Part shown: positions 1-7,953 of the stretch, one piece after another
Layout of the letters: each line of letters begins with the position of its first letter
Numbering within the stretch: position 1 is the first letter of the stretch
DNA from: JAYODZ01 sp965660195
GTDB lineage: Bacteria > Pseudomonadota > Alphaproteobacteria > RS24
NCBI GenBank assembly: GCA_965660195.1
Contig: CBFHZM010000045.1
Span: 1-14,398, forward strand
Direction of reading: 5' to 3'
Length of the DNA: 14,398 bases
Translations under genes and position numbers: made by a program
The notes under the pieces: generated by a model
Told to the model about the DNA's origin: nothing
What the model saw: the letters and a program-made list of their open reading frames with translations, nothing else
The model's database searches: none

Positions 1-464
1 ATTTTTTGACCCATGACTTCCATATTGCCATTGGCAAAGACCCGAACCACGCTTACTGATAACTGCCCGCGAAAGCTATTTGATTGAGCCGCCTGTCCCG
101 AACCCGAGAAGTCTTGCGCCGTCGCCGCCGTTAGCTTTCCAGATAAGCGGCTTTGATCAAACGGTAAGCTCACGGAGAAGTCATCGCTTTTCGATGTCGC
201 CGTGCTTTGCGACTTGGTCGCGGCGAATGATTCAGAGAATGAGACAGTCAACAAATCACCGACACCGCGCGCGCGCTGGTCCGTTGTAAAAAGGCCAGTT
301 TTTGCATTAGCGTTGTAAATCGCGCCCGTTGCCACTCGGCTTTCAGCCGCCGGGACAATATCGTCATACAATGGCTTGAAGTCCGAAGACCGACGGCTTT
401 CCATGTACGTGCTACACCCAGCAAGGCTCGGCAGCAGACATAAAGCAAGCAACAAATGGCGCAT
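1..464 (-). CDS. flgH: Flagellar L-ring lipoprotein FlgH (partial, N-terminal 154 residues; runs off the left edge)
   Basis: FlgH forms the outer-membrane L ring through which the distal rod passes. I translated this gene by hand because the window edge removes its stop. It starts MRHLLLALCLLPSLAGC, a lipoprotein signal peptide with lipobox LAGC and lipidated Cys17. The conserved FlgH core follows: TGAIYNANAKTGLFTTDQRA, then RGVGDLLTVSFSE and TATSKSDD, matching the family pattern of an R-x-x-x-VGD-x-LTV strand followed by a Ser/Thr-rich stretch. The last visible part, RVFANGNMEVMGQK, matches the region before the C-terminal strands. ATG at 464 is the start, because GGAGGA sits 6 bases upstream (471-476). 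It lies 18 bases after flgG and should be co-transcribed with it from the flgG promoter. Roughly two thirds of a typical FlgH is present. I see no damage; only the edge truncates it. Confidence 0.96.
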   Translation of the reverse strand, partial: MRHLLLALCLLPSLAGCSTYMESRRSSDFKPLYDDIVPAAESRVATGAIYNANAKTGLFTTDQRARGVGDLLTVSFSESFAATKSQSTATSKSDDFSVSLPFDQSRLSGKLTAATAQDFSGSGQAAQSNSFRGQLSVSVVRVFANGNMEVMGQK

Positions 465-482
465 AACGCGTCCTCCAAGACC

Positions 483-1271
483 TTACAAGTTATTGGCGAT
501 AAAGCGCAGCATCTCATCGACAGATGTGATGGCTTTGGAACTCACTTCATAAGCGCGTTGCGTTTCGATCATATCGACGAGCTCTTGCACCACATTCACA
601 TTCGATGCCTCAAGCGCGCCTTGGACCAGTTTACCAAAGCCCTGCTCTAAGGGGTTTGACACAATCGGGCCGCCACTACCATCAGTTTCGACCATCAGAT
701 TCTCGCCGATTGGTTGCAAACCGCGACGATTTGGGAAATCGGCCAGCGTCAATTGTCCAACCTCCTGAGCCGCGGCTTGGCCCGCAAGCGTCACACTCAC
801 AATACCGCTGGCTGAGACATTGATATTGGTCGCGCCCTCCGGAATTTGGATTTCTGGTTGAAGGACATAACCGCTGGACGTCGTTAAGATACCATCTTGG
901 TTTCGTGAAAACGCACCATTACGGGTATAACCGAAACGCTGATCTGGCATTAACACTTGAAAAAAACCAGCGCCCTCGACAGCCACATCGAGCGCATTAT
1001 CGGTCATGATCAGGCTGCCTTGCGAATGCATTTTTTCTGTATTGACGATCCGTGTCCCGGTCCCGACAGCGAAAGCCGACGTGAGGCGCGTATCAGCCGA
1101 TGTCTGATCGCCGGCGTAACGACGGACTTGGTACAATAGGGACTCGAAATTAGCGCGGTCTTTTTTGAACCCAGATGTATTCACGTTCGCCAAATTGTTG
1201 GCGATGACCTGCATACGGGTTTGTTGGGCATTAAGCCCACTTTTCGCGACGTGCATTGCGTTGGCGGTCAT
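483..1271 (-). CDS. flgG: Flagellar distal rod protein FlgG
   Basis: FlgG builds the distal rod, the part of the drive shaft that crosses the P and L rings. The protein is 262 aa, close to the usual 260. The N-terminal rod-hook helix is clear, with the axial signature VIANNLANVNTSGFKKDRA at about residues 22-40. The FlgG-type segment after it (SLLYQVRR ... GTGTRIV, about 44-76) is the stretch that stiffens the rod compared with the hook. The central strands contain DVAVEGAGFFQV (95-106) and YTRNGAFSRNQDG (115-127). The C-terminal helix has EASNVNVVQELVDMIETQRA (221-240) and ends in FIANNL. The start ATG has AGGAGG 6 bases upstream. A sigma-54 promoter lies 36-51 bases before the start, in the 98-base gap after flgF, so flgG-flgH can be transcribed separately from flgBCDEF. 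Confidence 0.98.
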   Translation of the reverse strand: MTANAMHVAKSGLNAQQTRMQVIANNLANVNTSGFKKDRANFESLLYQVRRYAGDQTSADTRLTSAFAVGTGTRIVNTEKMHSQGSLIMTDNALDVAVEGAGFFQVLMPDQRFGYTRNGAFSRNQDGILTTSSGYVLQPEIQIPEGATNINVSASGIVSVTLAGQAAAQEVGQLTLADFPNRRGLQPIGENLMVETDGSGGPIVSNPLEQGFGKLVQGALEASNVNVVQELVDMIETQRAYEVSSKAITSVDEMLRFIANNL

Positions 1272-1306
1272 GTTTTCCTCCTGAAACGACTATCTAGAGG
1301 AAGATT

Positions 1307-1322
1307 AGCAAGAGCTATGCCA
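1307..1322 (-). promoter_or_regulatory. Sigma-54 (-24/-12) promoter upstream of flgG
   Basis: The minus strand reads TGGCATAGCTCTTGCT. This matches the RpoN consensus TGGCAYR-N4-TTGCW, with exact spacing between the -24 GG and the -12 GC. The predicted transcription start is near 1296, about 25 bases before the flgG ATG. It lies in the only gap of notable length in the flgB-flgH run, which supports a real internal promoter. No activator site was identified. Confidence 0.85.
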
Positions 1323-1345
1323 AAGCCGTGCTCGGCTTAGTTTTT
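1323..1345 (+). terminator. Intrinsic-terminator-like hairpin, reading against the operon
   Basis: On the plus strand AAGCCG (1323-1328), loop TGCT and CGGCTT (1333-1338) form a 6-bp stem, followed after AG by TTTTT (1341-1345) and further A/T-rich sequence. The T-run is correctly placed for a plus-strand terminator, but there is no plus-strand gene upstream. On the minus strand the hairpin is followed only by TTTGG, so it is unlikely to stop flgF-flgG transcription. It abuts the -24 element of the flgG promoter. It may end antisense transcripts, or be part of the promoter architecture. Confidence 0.4.
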
Positions 1346-1369
1346 AAAAAAGTTTTTGATTTCCGGGCC

Positions 1370-2128
1370 CTAATTCGGCATCCGCATGAGACTGGCACCA
1401 GACTCATCGAGCTCGCGGGCCGTTGAAATAATGCGAATATTGAGCTCATAGGCGCGCTGGCGGGCCATTGATTCAACAAGCTCTTCAACCGAGTTCACAT
1501 TACTGCTTTCCAAGTAACCCTGGATCATGCGGGTTTGTTGATCGGCACCAGGAATAGCGCCGTCCAACTGACGAATATGGCCGTCTTCGTGTTTTTTAAG
1601 CTCGATATTTTCGGCCATGGTGGTACCGATTTGGACAACTTCTTGGAACTCGCCAGGCTCGCCACCAACCAACTCCAACGAGATCAACCCATGCTCACTG
1701 ATTGTTATGGATCGATACGGCGGCAAAACAATCGGCTGTAGGTTATTGCTAAGCACGAGGTTGCCGGCTCCGTCCATCAACTGGCCCTGCGTGTTGATCC
1801 GGAAATCGCCGCGGCGCGACAGCGCTGGCTCACCATTTGGTGGCTGGATCATAAAAAATCCATTGCCTGTGACAGCGACATCGGTTGGCTGCTCGGTGTA
1901 ATCGAGGCGCCCCGGTTCCCTCGAGAACCGGTTTTTACCCTCACGGATAGCGTATGCCCGCGTGTCAAACTGCTCCATGGCATCAAGAAATCCGGTGCTT
2001 ACCACCTTCGGCTCGAGATCTTTTCGAAACCCCGGCACTGAGACATTGGCGAGGTTGTTGGATCGAATGGCATTATCTTCCTGCGCGAATTGAATCGTGT
2101 TCAACGCTGTAAATATCAATCGATCCAT
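1370..2128 (-). CDS. flgF: Flagellar proximal rod protein FlgF
   Basis: FlgF is one of the proximal rod subunits, exported through the type III gate and assembled between the FlgB/FlgC part and the FlgG distal rod. The product is 252 aa, the normal size. It begins MDRLIFTALNTIQFAQED and carries the axial signature IRSNNLANVSVPGFRKDLEP (about 21-40). The central domain contains DVAVTGNGFFMIQ (83-95) and a LSRRGDFRIN strand (103-112). The C-terminal helix contains YLESSNVNSVEELVESMARQ (205-224). It is told apart from FlgG by the shorter segment after the first helix and by the divergent MDRLIFTA start. ATG at 2128 has GAGGAGA about 6 bases upstream. It follows flgE by 33 bases with no terminator or promoter visible between, so it should be the last gene of the flgBCDEF transcript before the flgG promoter. 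Confidence 0.96.
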   Translation of the reverse strand: MDRLIFTALNTIQFAQEDNAIRSNNLANVSVPGFRKDLEPKVVSTGFLDAMEQFDTRAYAIREGKNRFSREPGRLDYTEQPTDVAVTGNGFFMIQPPNGEPALSRRGDFRINTQGQLMDGAGNLVLSNNLQPIVLPPYRSITISEHGLISLELVGGEPGEFQEVVQIGTTMAENIELKKHEDGHIRQLDGAIPGADQQTRMIQGYLESSNVNSVEELVESMARQRAYELNIRIISTARELDESGASLMRMPN

Positions 2129-2161
2129 CAGTTATCTCCTCGCACCCCTATGCCCTATCGC

Positions 2162-5100
2162 TTACATACGAATATTAATGATGGTCTGCGTCAGGGTAGT
2201 TGTTGTCTCGATGGCTTTGGCCGAGGCTTGGAAGTTCCGTTGCGCCGTAATCAGGTTCACAAGCTCTTCCGTAATATCAACATTGGACCGCTCCAGCGAA
2301 CCTGAGAGAATATTACCGTAACCCTCAGCACCAGCCTCACCAACTTGCGGCGAGCCCGACACAGCTGTTTCTACATAAGTCGCGTTACCAATCTGCTTCA
2401 AACCGTTTTGGTTGTTAAAGTTGGCAACGACAATTTTACCGAGTGGGTTATTCTGACCATTGGTATAGTTGGCCCGAATGGTCCCTGAAGCATCGATCTC
2501 CAAACCATCGAGACGACCCGACGTGAAACCATCCTGCTCAACCGACAGCACCGAGAAAGGCTGCGCGAGCTGTGAAGACTGGCCAAAATCAATATCCAAC
2601 GAGATCGAGAAACCTTCTTCCTGTTTCTCATAATGCACGAGGTTTTTCGGGCTTAAGAGTTTACCAGTTTTATCGAAGGTCAATTCCCCCTCGTCGATAT
2701 AAAGCGGGTAATAGCCAGTCACCAGGTTCTCCGGCGGGCTTTCCACCACGTCGCCATTGGCATCAACATAGAGCGCCACACCCTCAGCATTGGTGGCTTG
2801 CACCAAGTTGAAAATTTCTGGCACCGAGCCCACACCGAGCGGCACATCGTCGAGCCCGAGGCGCGCTGTCCCCTTCACCTTGATAGTTGACTCGACACCA
2901 GTTGTCCCAGTTGTGAACTCAAAACTATTAGTTTCCGCAAGGTAGCGGACGGTAACACCGCCGACCGTATTACCCGTTTCAGGATCACGAATCTGGTTAA
3001 TCCGCGCTTCAAGTGCCGAGGCCAAAGTAGAACCCACATAGTTACCCGTGGGCACCTCAATGATACCATTGATACCGTTCACCGAGACGTTGAACACATT
3101 CTCACCGTTTTGATTGGTCAGCCGGAATACATCGGTCAGCGGCTCCTTCGCGGGAGCACCGTTAGCGACAGCTGGCTCTGCGGCCAAACCACGACCATCC
3201 TCGAAAATCGCATCGGTTTTCGACGACCCAACACCCATCAGCAGATTATCGCCGATCCCCATAGCACGACCCGTCAAGTCAACTGTGCTATTAATCACCG
3301 AGCCATCAACCTCGCTGATGGCATAACGTCCGACTTGAACGTTCGATGATTTTTGCGCTGACGTCACGCCGATCGCACCATTGGCATCGATTTGTTCACC
3401 TGTTGATCCACTAGCAAAAGAGAAGTTTTTCGTATCCGAGTTATAGGCAACAGTGATGCCGAAGCGTTTATCGTTGAGCTGCACTTCCTCGCCGTCAGCA
3501 ACAAAAGGTTCTGTGTATAAAACAGAGCCACCACGAATAAGTGATTCAATTGCATCGTCCGGTGCCGGAATACCGAGGTTATTGGTACCTTCAGCACTTG
3601 ATGCGCCCGAAATTTCGAAAGAGTTAAAATTGCTGTCTGTTCCAGTCCCGAGCACCGTCCGGTCGACTGAGAATTGGAAGCGTTGGTTGATCGAGTCATA
3701 GCTAATCTTGATCGGAGGATTTTTCTCATCGACCCAGACTGTCTGTGTCACCGTGGTATCATTAGTGCCATCGGTTAAACCTAACATATTCAAGGCATCA
3801 ATAGTAGCGCCGTTGGAGTCAGTCAGCGACAATGTTTCCCCTGTAATAGCAAAAATACCAGGTTCTTTGGCCTTGATGGCTGTCACCGCACCCATTGTGG
3901 CAGCATTATTAGCAACAGTGATTTCCAGATTGCTGCCCGCGGCTGAAACAGCAGCCGACACGTCGGCGCTCCCAGCGCCATTAATGGCAGCCGCCGCCGC
4001 GGCGAGCGCCGCCGCCCGACCCAGTCCACTAATATCAACGGGGACGTTAATCACCGTGCCAGCATTGTCCGTAATGGTGAAGCTATAATTAGCGTCGAGG
4101 TTTGCAAAAGCTAGACTTGCTGTATCGCCCACCCCAATCGCCTGAGTTGTGGCCGCACCCGCGACGAAATTCACATTGGCGATAGCATTGGCGTCGCCAT
4201 TGACCTTCTCGACAAATTGAACTTGCGTGCTGTTGTCGACAACATCATCGTTGATATAGCTATGCTTGGTGTCATTTCCGATTTCACGTAAGACAATTTT
4301 TTTACTGTTAAAATTCACTGCCGCATCTTCGAAAACATTTTCAGCACCCTCAAAAAAGGCTTCAACATCGCGCGACTGATTATGCAGTGCATAAATATTC
4401 GTGCTGGTTTCAACGAAGCCCGTATCAGGTAATGATAGCCCTGTGGTATCTACTTTGAGATATCCATTGGTCGTATCCACGGAAAAAATCGTGAATTCAC
4501 GACCGTTAAGCAGTTCGCTATTGTTCGCATTATCAAACTTCCCAGCGAGGCGAATGGTTTCACCCGATGAAAATTTCGCTGCGTCGGTGGGGCTCAATTT
4601 AATACTCAGGACGTTTTGTGCCGCATCATAAACAATCGATCGACCGGGAACATTGGCATCCGTCGTCAACTGCGAGCGATCATCGTAGACGCTCAAATTG
4701 GGGCGGCGGCCATAGAAAGAGTAGACCATAAATTTAGGATCGGTCGTCACTTTATCTGTGGCCTCGTCATAAAGCCGATGTTCAAACTCAACGATCTGCG
4801 TTTGCGTCATAACATCGGTGATTTCATTGCCCGTTGTACGAGCAAACAATTTGTTCTGTACGCCGAGATCGGTATTGGCAAAGTTACCCGTTGTTGGATC
4901 GGTTTCTAGAGCATATTCATTCAGCGTATCGTTTAAACGCGCTTGCGCATGTGCCAAAAACTGGTCCAGCGTGAAGTCGGGCGAAGCACCATTAACATCA
5001 AGGTTTGGAATTTGCGCTGATACAAAGCTCGGCTCAAGTAGATCAACCGAGATTTTTTTCGTCAAGCCCGTAGGGACGCCGTCGGCATTTAACTTAAACA

Positions 5101-6310
5101 GGTCAATCGTTAACTTGTCGTCCACGTTCTGAACAACTTGGATCTTACGGTCATCACCATAAGCCTCATTGATCGCACGCTGCACTTCTGCCGCTAACTG
5201 CTCGGCATTATACTTACCAGGGCGAATATCAATGCTGACTGGCTGGTCACCATCATCGACATTTACCAACAGGAAGTCTTTCCCCCAATAGACGCCGCTG
5301 TCGTCATTGCCACCTTCGCGGGTCGATAGGAATTGCATTGGATCCGTGACAATTTCAACAAGCTTGTCACCTTCTTCACCAAAGTCGAAGGCTGTCTGTT
5401 CACCAGTCAACCGAGCTGGCTGCGAAGGGATTTGCGATTGTAAGTCGTCAAGTTTGTAGAGCGGTGAGCCCTTTCCCTCCAGGAAGTAGTTATCATCTGG
5501 GACTGTCGTGGCTTGATTGCCAAAGCGGTCAATAAAGATTTGCCGCCCCGAGTCATCAACAGCATTGACGAGATCAGGATCGATAACGGTGTCATTAATC
5601 ACCAACCGAGTTTCAAACTTGTTGGTTGGGTCATCGGCCGATGCGTTTTGGGTTTTGATAAAGTAAATCGTTGCAATCGTTGGGTTACCCAAGTCATCAA
5701 AGATGGTGATTGATGTCGAATTGGTGAAGCTCTCAGGATCATTGGGATCAAAAATATAGCCATCGGAAAATTCGGCCTTTTCTGGCACCACTTCAGCGTC
5801 AGCTGGCACGTTCACGCCCAACGAAATATTACTGGTCGCTTTCGGTTCACCTGATGTCACCGGCAATTGGAGAGGCACGGCGCTAGTCAAATCTTTTGCG
5901 GTCACAGATCCGTCATCGTTCACCGGATAGACAAGCAGATACTGACCCGCACTATCAACCACGTAGCGGTCGTTATTGACGTTCAGAGAACCGTTCCGCG
6001 TATAAACCGTTTGCGCTGACGTCAGCGACGGCTTGAGAGCGAAGAACCCTTGGCCCGAAATAGCAAGGTCAAGCGCATTCAGAGACGACACGATGTTACC
6101 TTGGGTAAACTGTTGTTTAATCCCTTTCAGGATGGTACCCGAACCAATCGATGAAGATGAGTTTTGCAATGGCGATGTCGCGAAGATATCACCAAATTCA
6201 GCCCGGCTTCGCTTAAAGCCCGTTGTCCCGACGTTGGCAATATTGTTTGACGTGGCTGAAATATCAGCCTGCGATCCATTTAGACCTGTAAGAGCTGTAT
6301 AGAACGACAT
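2162..6310 (-). CDS. flgE: Giant flagellar hook protein FlgE (1382 aa)
   Basis: FlgE polymerises into the hook, the flexible joint outside the outer membrane. The ends are canonical. The N-terminus has MSFYTALTGLNGSQADISAT and NNIANVGTTGFKRSRAEF (about 23-40), then DLAISGQGFFALKP (81-94). The C-terminus has VANFNNQNGLKQIGNATYVE (1295-1314), SGSLERSNVDITEELVNLIT (1336-1355) and an ending in IINIRM. Between them lies an insert of about 1000 residues, whereas Salmonella FlgE totals about 400. The insert holds beta-rich modules. Three resemble the Hook_IN/flagellin insert pattern (strand, then LA-x(5)-IN helix, then strand): about 346-405, 741-803 and 1072-1136. Short strand pairs also recur (ISYDSINQRFQF 869-880, ITVAYNSDTKNFSF 952-965, VTVRYLAETNSFEF 1119-1132). 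No cysteine is present. The frame is open throughout. GGAG lies 8 bases before ATG 6310, and flgD ends 25 bases upstream. Confidence 0.97.
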   Translation of the reverse strand: MSFYTALTGLNGSQADISATSNNIANVGTTGFKRSRAEFGDIFATSPLQNSSSSIGSGTILKGIKQQFTQGNIVSSLNALDLAISGQGFFALKPSLTSAQTVYTRNGSLNVNNDRYVVDSAGQYLLVYPVNDDGSVTAKDLTSAVPLQLPVTSGEPKATSNISLGVNVPADAEVVPEKAEFSDGYIFDPNDPESFTNSTSITIFDDLGNPTIATIYFIKTQNASADDPTNKFETRLVINDTVIDPDLVNAVDDSGRQIFIDRFGNQATTVPDDNYFLEGKGSPLYKLDDLQSQIPSQPARLTGEQTAFDFGEEGDKLVEIVTDPMQFLSTREGGNDDSGVYWGKDFLLVNVDDGDQPVSIDIRPGKYNAEQLAAEVQRAINEAYGDDRKIQVVQNVDDKLTIDLFKLNADGVPTGLTKKISVDLLEPSFVSAQIPNLDVNGASPDFTLDQFLAHAQARLNDTLNEYALETDPTTGNFANTDLGVQNKLFARTTGNEITDVMTQTQIVEFEHRLYDEATDKVTTDPKFMVYSFYGRRPNLSVYDDRSQLTTDANVPGRSIVYDAAQNVLSIKLSPTDAAKFSSGETIRLAGKFDNANNSELLNGREFTIFSVDTTNGYLKVDTTGLSLPDTGFVETSTNIYALHNQSRDVEAFFEGAENVFEDAAVNFNSKKIVLREIGNDTKHSYINDDVVDNSTQVQFVEKVNGDANAIANVNFVAGAATTQAIGVGDTASLAFANLDANYSFTITDNAGTVINVPVDISGLGRAAALAAAAAAINGAGSADVSAAVSAAGSNLEITVANNAATMGAVTAIKAKEPGIFAITGETLSLTDSNGATIDALNMLGLTDGTNDTTVTQTVWVDEKNPPIKISYDSINQRFQFSVDRTVLGTGTDSNFNSFEISGASSAEGTNNLGIPAPDDAIESLIRGGSVLYTEPFVADGEEVQLNDKRFGITVAYNSDTKNFSFASGSTGEQIDANGAIGVTSAQKSSNVQVGRYAISEVDGSVINSTVDLTGRAMGIGDNLLMGVGSSKTDAIFEDGRGLAAEPAVANGAPAKEPLTDVFRLTNQNGENVFNVSVNGINGIIEVPTGNYVGSTLASALEARINQIRDPETGNTVGGVTVRYLAETNSFEFTTGTTGVESTIKVKGTARLGLDDVPLGVGSVPEIFNLVQATNAEGVALYVDANGDVVESPPENLVTGYYPLYIDEGELTFDKTGKLLSPKNLVHYEKQEEGFSISLDIDFGQSSQLAQPFSVLSVEQDGFTSGRLDGLEIDASGTIRANYTNGQNNPLGKIVVANFNNQNGLKQIGNATYVETAVSGSPQVGEAGAEGYGNILSGSLERSNVDITEELVNLITAQRNFQASAKAIETTTTLTQTIINIRM

Positions 6311-6335
6311 GTATTAAACTCCATCCCGATGAGAA

Positions 6336-7028
6336 TTATTTACGAAACCGTGAGACATCAGCGGCAGCAATTTCGCCGTAGTCACGAACATCTAAGGTGA
6401 CCCCTTTAACAGGGTCTTGTGTCGAGGCAGCGAGAACCTCGGCAAAAACTGAAGAAGATACGGGCTGTAAACCTTTGCCCGAGTCGGCATAGGCATCGAT
6501 CCGCACCAAAGCTTGGCTGTCGCGAATATGTTGAGGCACGTCCAACCAAGAGAACCCAACCAAGCCACTGGCTTGCGGGCCAAGTTCGATCACGTCCAGA
6601 ATTTCGCCATCTTCTGACGAGAAGGTGAGATTGGTCATAGAAGACGCGGCCGGCAGATCTACAATCCCATGAATTTCGCCAGCGTCGTCAGGACGGGCAA
6701 AGTTACCCGGCACCAAGACTGAACTGCCGAGCAAATTTGTTGCCGTGGCAAGGCGGAATTCAGAGAGCTGGCTCGATAGGCTTTTCAAGGTCTCACCCAT
6801 ATCGGTGATCCCCGTAACCGTCGAGAACTGAGCCATTTGAGCAATAAAGTCGCCATTTTCCATCGGGGCAAATGGGTCTTGGTTCTGTAGCTGCGTCGTC
6901 ATAAGGCGCAAGAAATCCTCTTGGCCGAGAGCGTCTTTTTTCTTGGTGGCCTCAGCCTGACGGTTTACGCCCAGCTTATCCAAGATCGCATTCAAACTCT
7001 GGTTTTGTGCGGGATCGATCGAACTCAT
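6336..7028 (-). CDS. flgD: Flagellar hook-capping / assembly scaffold protein FlgD
   Basis: FlgD caps the growing hook tip and directs FlgE subunits into place; it is discarded when hook growth stops. The 230-aa product has the conserved N-terminal block LGQEDFLRLMTTQLQNQDPF (about 34-53), followed by APMENGDFIAQMAQFSTV (54-71), the hallmark of FlgD. The rest (about 100-225) is beta-rich, as expected for the Tudor/Ig-like C-terminal domains, with the typical LLGSSVLVPG strand near residue 99. The start ATG has GAGGAG about 10 bases upstream. It lies 15 bases after flgC and 25 before flgE, within the flgB operon. Such a long FlgE might have needed matching changes in this cap, but its length is ordinary and nothing unusual is visible in it. 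Confidence 0.96.
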   Translation of the reverse strand: MSSIDPAQNQSLNAILDKLGVNRQAEATKKKDALGQEDFLRLMTTQLQNQDPFAPMENGDFIAQMAQFSTVTGITDMGETLKSLSSQLSEFRLATATNLLGSSVLVPGNFARPDDAGEIHGIVDLPAASSMTNLTFSSEDGEILDVIELGPQASGLVGFSWLDVPQHIRDSQALVRIDAYADSGKGLQPVSSSVFAEVLAASTQDPVKGVTLDVRDYGEIAAADVSRFRK

Positions 7029-7043
7029 AAGCTTAAGACTCCT

Positions 7044-7466
7044 CTATTTGCCCATATTGATTGTGCGCATCATCAGTGCGCGAATTGTGGTAACCATTTC
7101 GACATTGTTTTGGTACTGGCGGTTAGCCTCGAGCATGTCGACCATTTCTTCCTCAGGCTTGACCGCCGCTGAATAAACAAAACCTTTTTCATCGGCTTTC
7201 GGGTGATCGGGCATAAAAATACGCTCCGGTTCCCGATCAAGCGGCACAACTTCGACCGCATCAAGGGTCGACATGCCTGATTTTCTGAATTGCTCGGCAT
7301 ATTTGGTTTCAAAAACCGGACGCAGCGCCCGATATGCTTCTTCGCGCGAGCCCGCAAGGCTTCCAGCATTGGCCATATTGCTAGCGATTGTATTTAGACG
7401 AACGAGCTGCGCCCCCATGGCGCGGCCAGCAATATCGAAAATATTGTTAATCGGAGCGCCCTTCAT
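7044..7466 (-). CDS. flgC: Flagellar proximal rod protein FlgC
   Basis: FlgC is a small proximal rod subunit. The protein is 140 aa (family about 130-150). It starts MKGAPINNIFDIAGRAMGAQ and carries the axial signature RLNTIASNMANAGSL (about 23-37), followed by EEAYRALRPVFET (42-54), which resembles the Pseudomonas-type FlgC block YRARHPVF. The C-terminal helix has EEEMVDMLEANRQYQNNVEM (105-124) and the ending RTINMGK. Its ATG overlaps the TAA stop of flgB by one base (TAATG), so translation is probably coupled. It is followed by flgD after 15 bases and lies in the unit transcribed from the flgB sigma-54 promoter. Confidence 0.97.
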   Translation of the reverse strand: MKGAPINNIFDIAGRAMGAQLVRLNTIASNMANAGSLAGSREEAYRALRPVFETKYAEQFRKSGMSTLDAVEVVPLDREPERIFMPDHPKADEKGFVYSAAVKPEEEMVDMLEANRQYQNNVEMVTTIRALMMRTINMGK

Positions 7467-7852
7467 TATTCACCTCGTATGGCAGAAATCAGGCCAGTAA
7501 TGCGGCCATTGAGGAAAGACAGGGTCGTTTGATACCGCATAGCATTTTCAGAGAACTGCATTTGTTCAACATTCAGCTCGACTGTATTGCCATCCAAAGA
7601 CGGGTTAAGCGGCACCCGATAATGAACACCATTTGGATTCAGGGGGCGATAGGTCGGCAAATGCTGATCATCGGTGATCGACAGCGGTCCGCTACGCTCC
7701 AGTTTGCTCATTTCTTCATTAAAATCGATATCGCGTGCCTTGTAATGGGGCGTTGCGGCATTCGCGATATTCGACGCAAGAATGGTATTACGCTGCGACC
7801 GCAAGCCTAATGCAGAGGCATGAAATGCCAAATTATCTGCAATTTTTTCCAT
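7466..7852 (-). CDS. flgB: Flagellar proximal rod protein FlgB
   Basis: FlgB is the rod subunit nearest the MS ring and is the first gene of this operon. With the start at 7852 it is 128 aa, in the usual range. The N-terminus is MEKIADNLAFHASALGLRSQ, followed by RNTILASNIANAATPHYKAR (about 21-40), which aligns with the family pattern ALxLRxQR-x(2)-xLAxNIANAxTPxYKARDxDF. The C-terminal helix contains VEQMQFSENAMRYQTTLSFL. Three in-frame starts exist: TTG at 7870, ATG at 7858 and ATG at 7852. I chose 7852 because AAAGGA (7867-7862) is then 9 bases upstream and the N-terminus fits the family. ATG 7858 would leave only 3 bases. The leader is about 50 nt from the predicted sigma-54 start. Confidence 0.95.
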   Translation of the reverse strand: MEKIADNLAFHASALGLRSQRNTILASNIANAATPHYKARDIDFNEEMSKLERSGPLSITDDQHLPTYRPLNPNGVHYRVPLNPSLDGNTVELNVEQMQFSENAMRYQTTLSFLNGRITGLISAIRGE

Positions 7853-7914
7853 TCTCATGTATCCTTTCAAGACACGATTTTTCTACCGAAAACACTCTCG
7901 ATTGGTCTGGAATT

Positions 7915-7930
7915 TGCAAAATGAATGCCA
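7915..7930 (-). promoter_or_regulatory. Sigma-54 (-24/-12) promoter upstream of flgB
   Basis: The minus strand reads TGGCATTCATTTTGCA, a close match to TGGCAYR-N4-TTGCW with the -24 GG and -12 GC correctly spaced. The predicted transcription start is near 7904, about 50 bases before flgB. It should drive flgBCDEF, and flgGH by read-through. It lies in the 101-base divergent gap shared with the plus-strand gene at 7954, so an activator bound here could affect both directions. Confidence 0.88.
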
Positions 7931-7953
7931 AATTGAAGGGAGACTGAAAAAAG

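Noticed and set aside
3708..4088. A 126-codon open frame on the plus strand inside flgE
   Set aside because: It is the antisense of the Ala/Val-rich FlgE module; its composition follows the codon positions of flgE, there is no ribosome site, and the product is low-complexity Ala/Ser/Val.
7853..7870. FlgB starting at TTG 7870 or ATG 7858
   Set aside because: The TTG lacks a spaced ribosome site and the ATG at 7858 is only 3 bases after AAAGGA; ATG 7852 gives 9-base spacing and the family-like N-terminus.
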